NCBI GenBank assembly: GCA_031280075.1
Contig: JAITHG010000199.1
Coordinates: forward strand, 1 to 5,814
DNA from: Eubacteriales Family XIII. Incertae Sedis bacterium
GTDB taxonomy: Bacteria > Bacillota_A > Clostridia > Peptostreptococcales > Anaerovoracaceae
Direction of reading: 5' to 3'
Length of the DNA: 5,814 nucleotides
This document shows, in pieces, positions 5,640-5,814 of the stretch (position 1 is its first letter; each line of letters starts with the position of its first letter). The position numbers and the translations under genes were made by a program. The notes beneath the pieces are model-generated. The model was given only the letters and a program-made list of their open reading frames with translations, searched no databases and was not told the origin of the DNA.

Positions 5640-5814
5640 GCGGACTGCGGAAAGGGTTCGAACGATTCACTGTCGCCTGCTGCGTGCTGGGCGGCATCGC
5701 CCTAGTCGTCCTGGCGATGGCGACGGTCATCGACGTGGTTTTGCGCAGCCTCTTCGCCTCCGGCGTAGACGGGGCAGGCGAGATCGTCAGCGCGCTGCTG
5801 ACAGTCGTCGTCTA
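5636..5814 (+). CDS. dctQ: TRAP transporter small permease subunit (DctQ family), N-terminal part
   Basis: A GTG start overlaps the dctP stop by four bases (GTGA), implying translational coupling; only a weak AGG precedes it. The visible 59 residues read MSGLRKGFERFTVACCVLGG and onward. A first membrane helix spans about residues 12-33. Next come the DVVLR (33-37) and GAGEIVS (46-52) positions, which match the DctQ pattern of an Arg after TM1 and a conserved Glu at the start of TM2. A second hydrophobic segment runs off the window end. DctQ is the four-helix subunit that associates with the large DctM permease, expected directly downstream but not visible here. Fit to the family and gene order make the call firm despite the short fragment. 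Confidence 0.85.
   Translation, partial: MSGLRKGFERFTVACCVLGGIALVVLAMATVIDVVLRSLFASGVDGAGEIVSALLTVVV

Overview
This is a GC-rich window (roughly 60% by eye) from a bacterium, probably an anaerobe. The gene mix fits that: a Lys-rich secreted protein with Ig/fibronectin-like modules, a Bcr/CflA-type efflux pump, a molybdopterin molybdotransferase and a TRAP transporter next to a LysR regulator. Comparable combinations occur in Coriobacteriia (Eggerthellaceae/Olsenella-like), Negativicutes and other anaerobic Bacillota, and Synergistota. I cannot decide among these from the sequence. A probably leaderless mRNA leans slightly towards Actinomycetota, and a cre-like palindrome leans slightly towards Bacillota.

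Layout: 1-663 (+) is the C-terminal end of a surface or secreted protein, followed by a strong hairpin (683-719). At 731-761 there is a small imperfect palindrome resembling a REP/MITE-type element. It abuts a good sigma-70-type promoter (761-789) whose predicted start point falls at the ATG of an MFS drug-efflux gene (797-1963, +). A 109-base gap carrying a short direct repeat leads to moeA (2073-3308, +), probably cotranscribed with the MFS gene. A LysR-family regulator (3350-4243, -) converges on moeA. It is divergent, across a 253-base AT-rich control region, from a TRAP transporter operon: the substrate-binding lipoprotein dctP (4497-5639, +) and the start of the small membrane subunit dctQ (5636 to the window end, overlapping dctP by 4 bases). 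The large permease dctM is expected just outside.

Working model (inference): the LysR protein senses a metabolite and controls the divergent TRAP importer. A cre-like site (4390-4403) near the presumed dctP promoter may add catabolite-type control. The MFS-moeA pair is functionally unrelated to the TRAP system. No RNA gene, CRISPR array, insertion sequence or defence system is visible. The most notable points are the likely leaderless MFS mRNA, the TRAP binding protein with Asp where the family signature Arg is expected, two copies of a cre-like palindrome, and the palindrome-rich LysR/dctP control region. Overall the window is mostly ordinary, with no convincing sign of an undescribed system.
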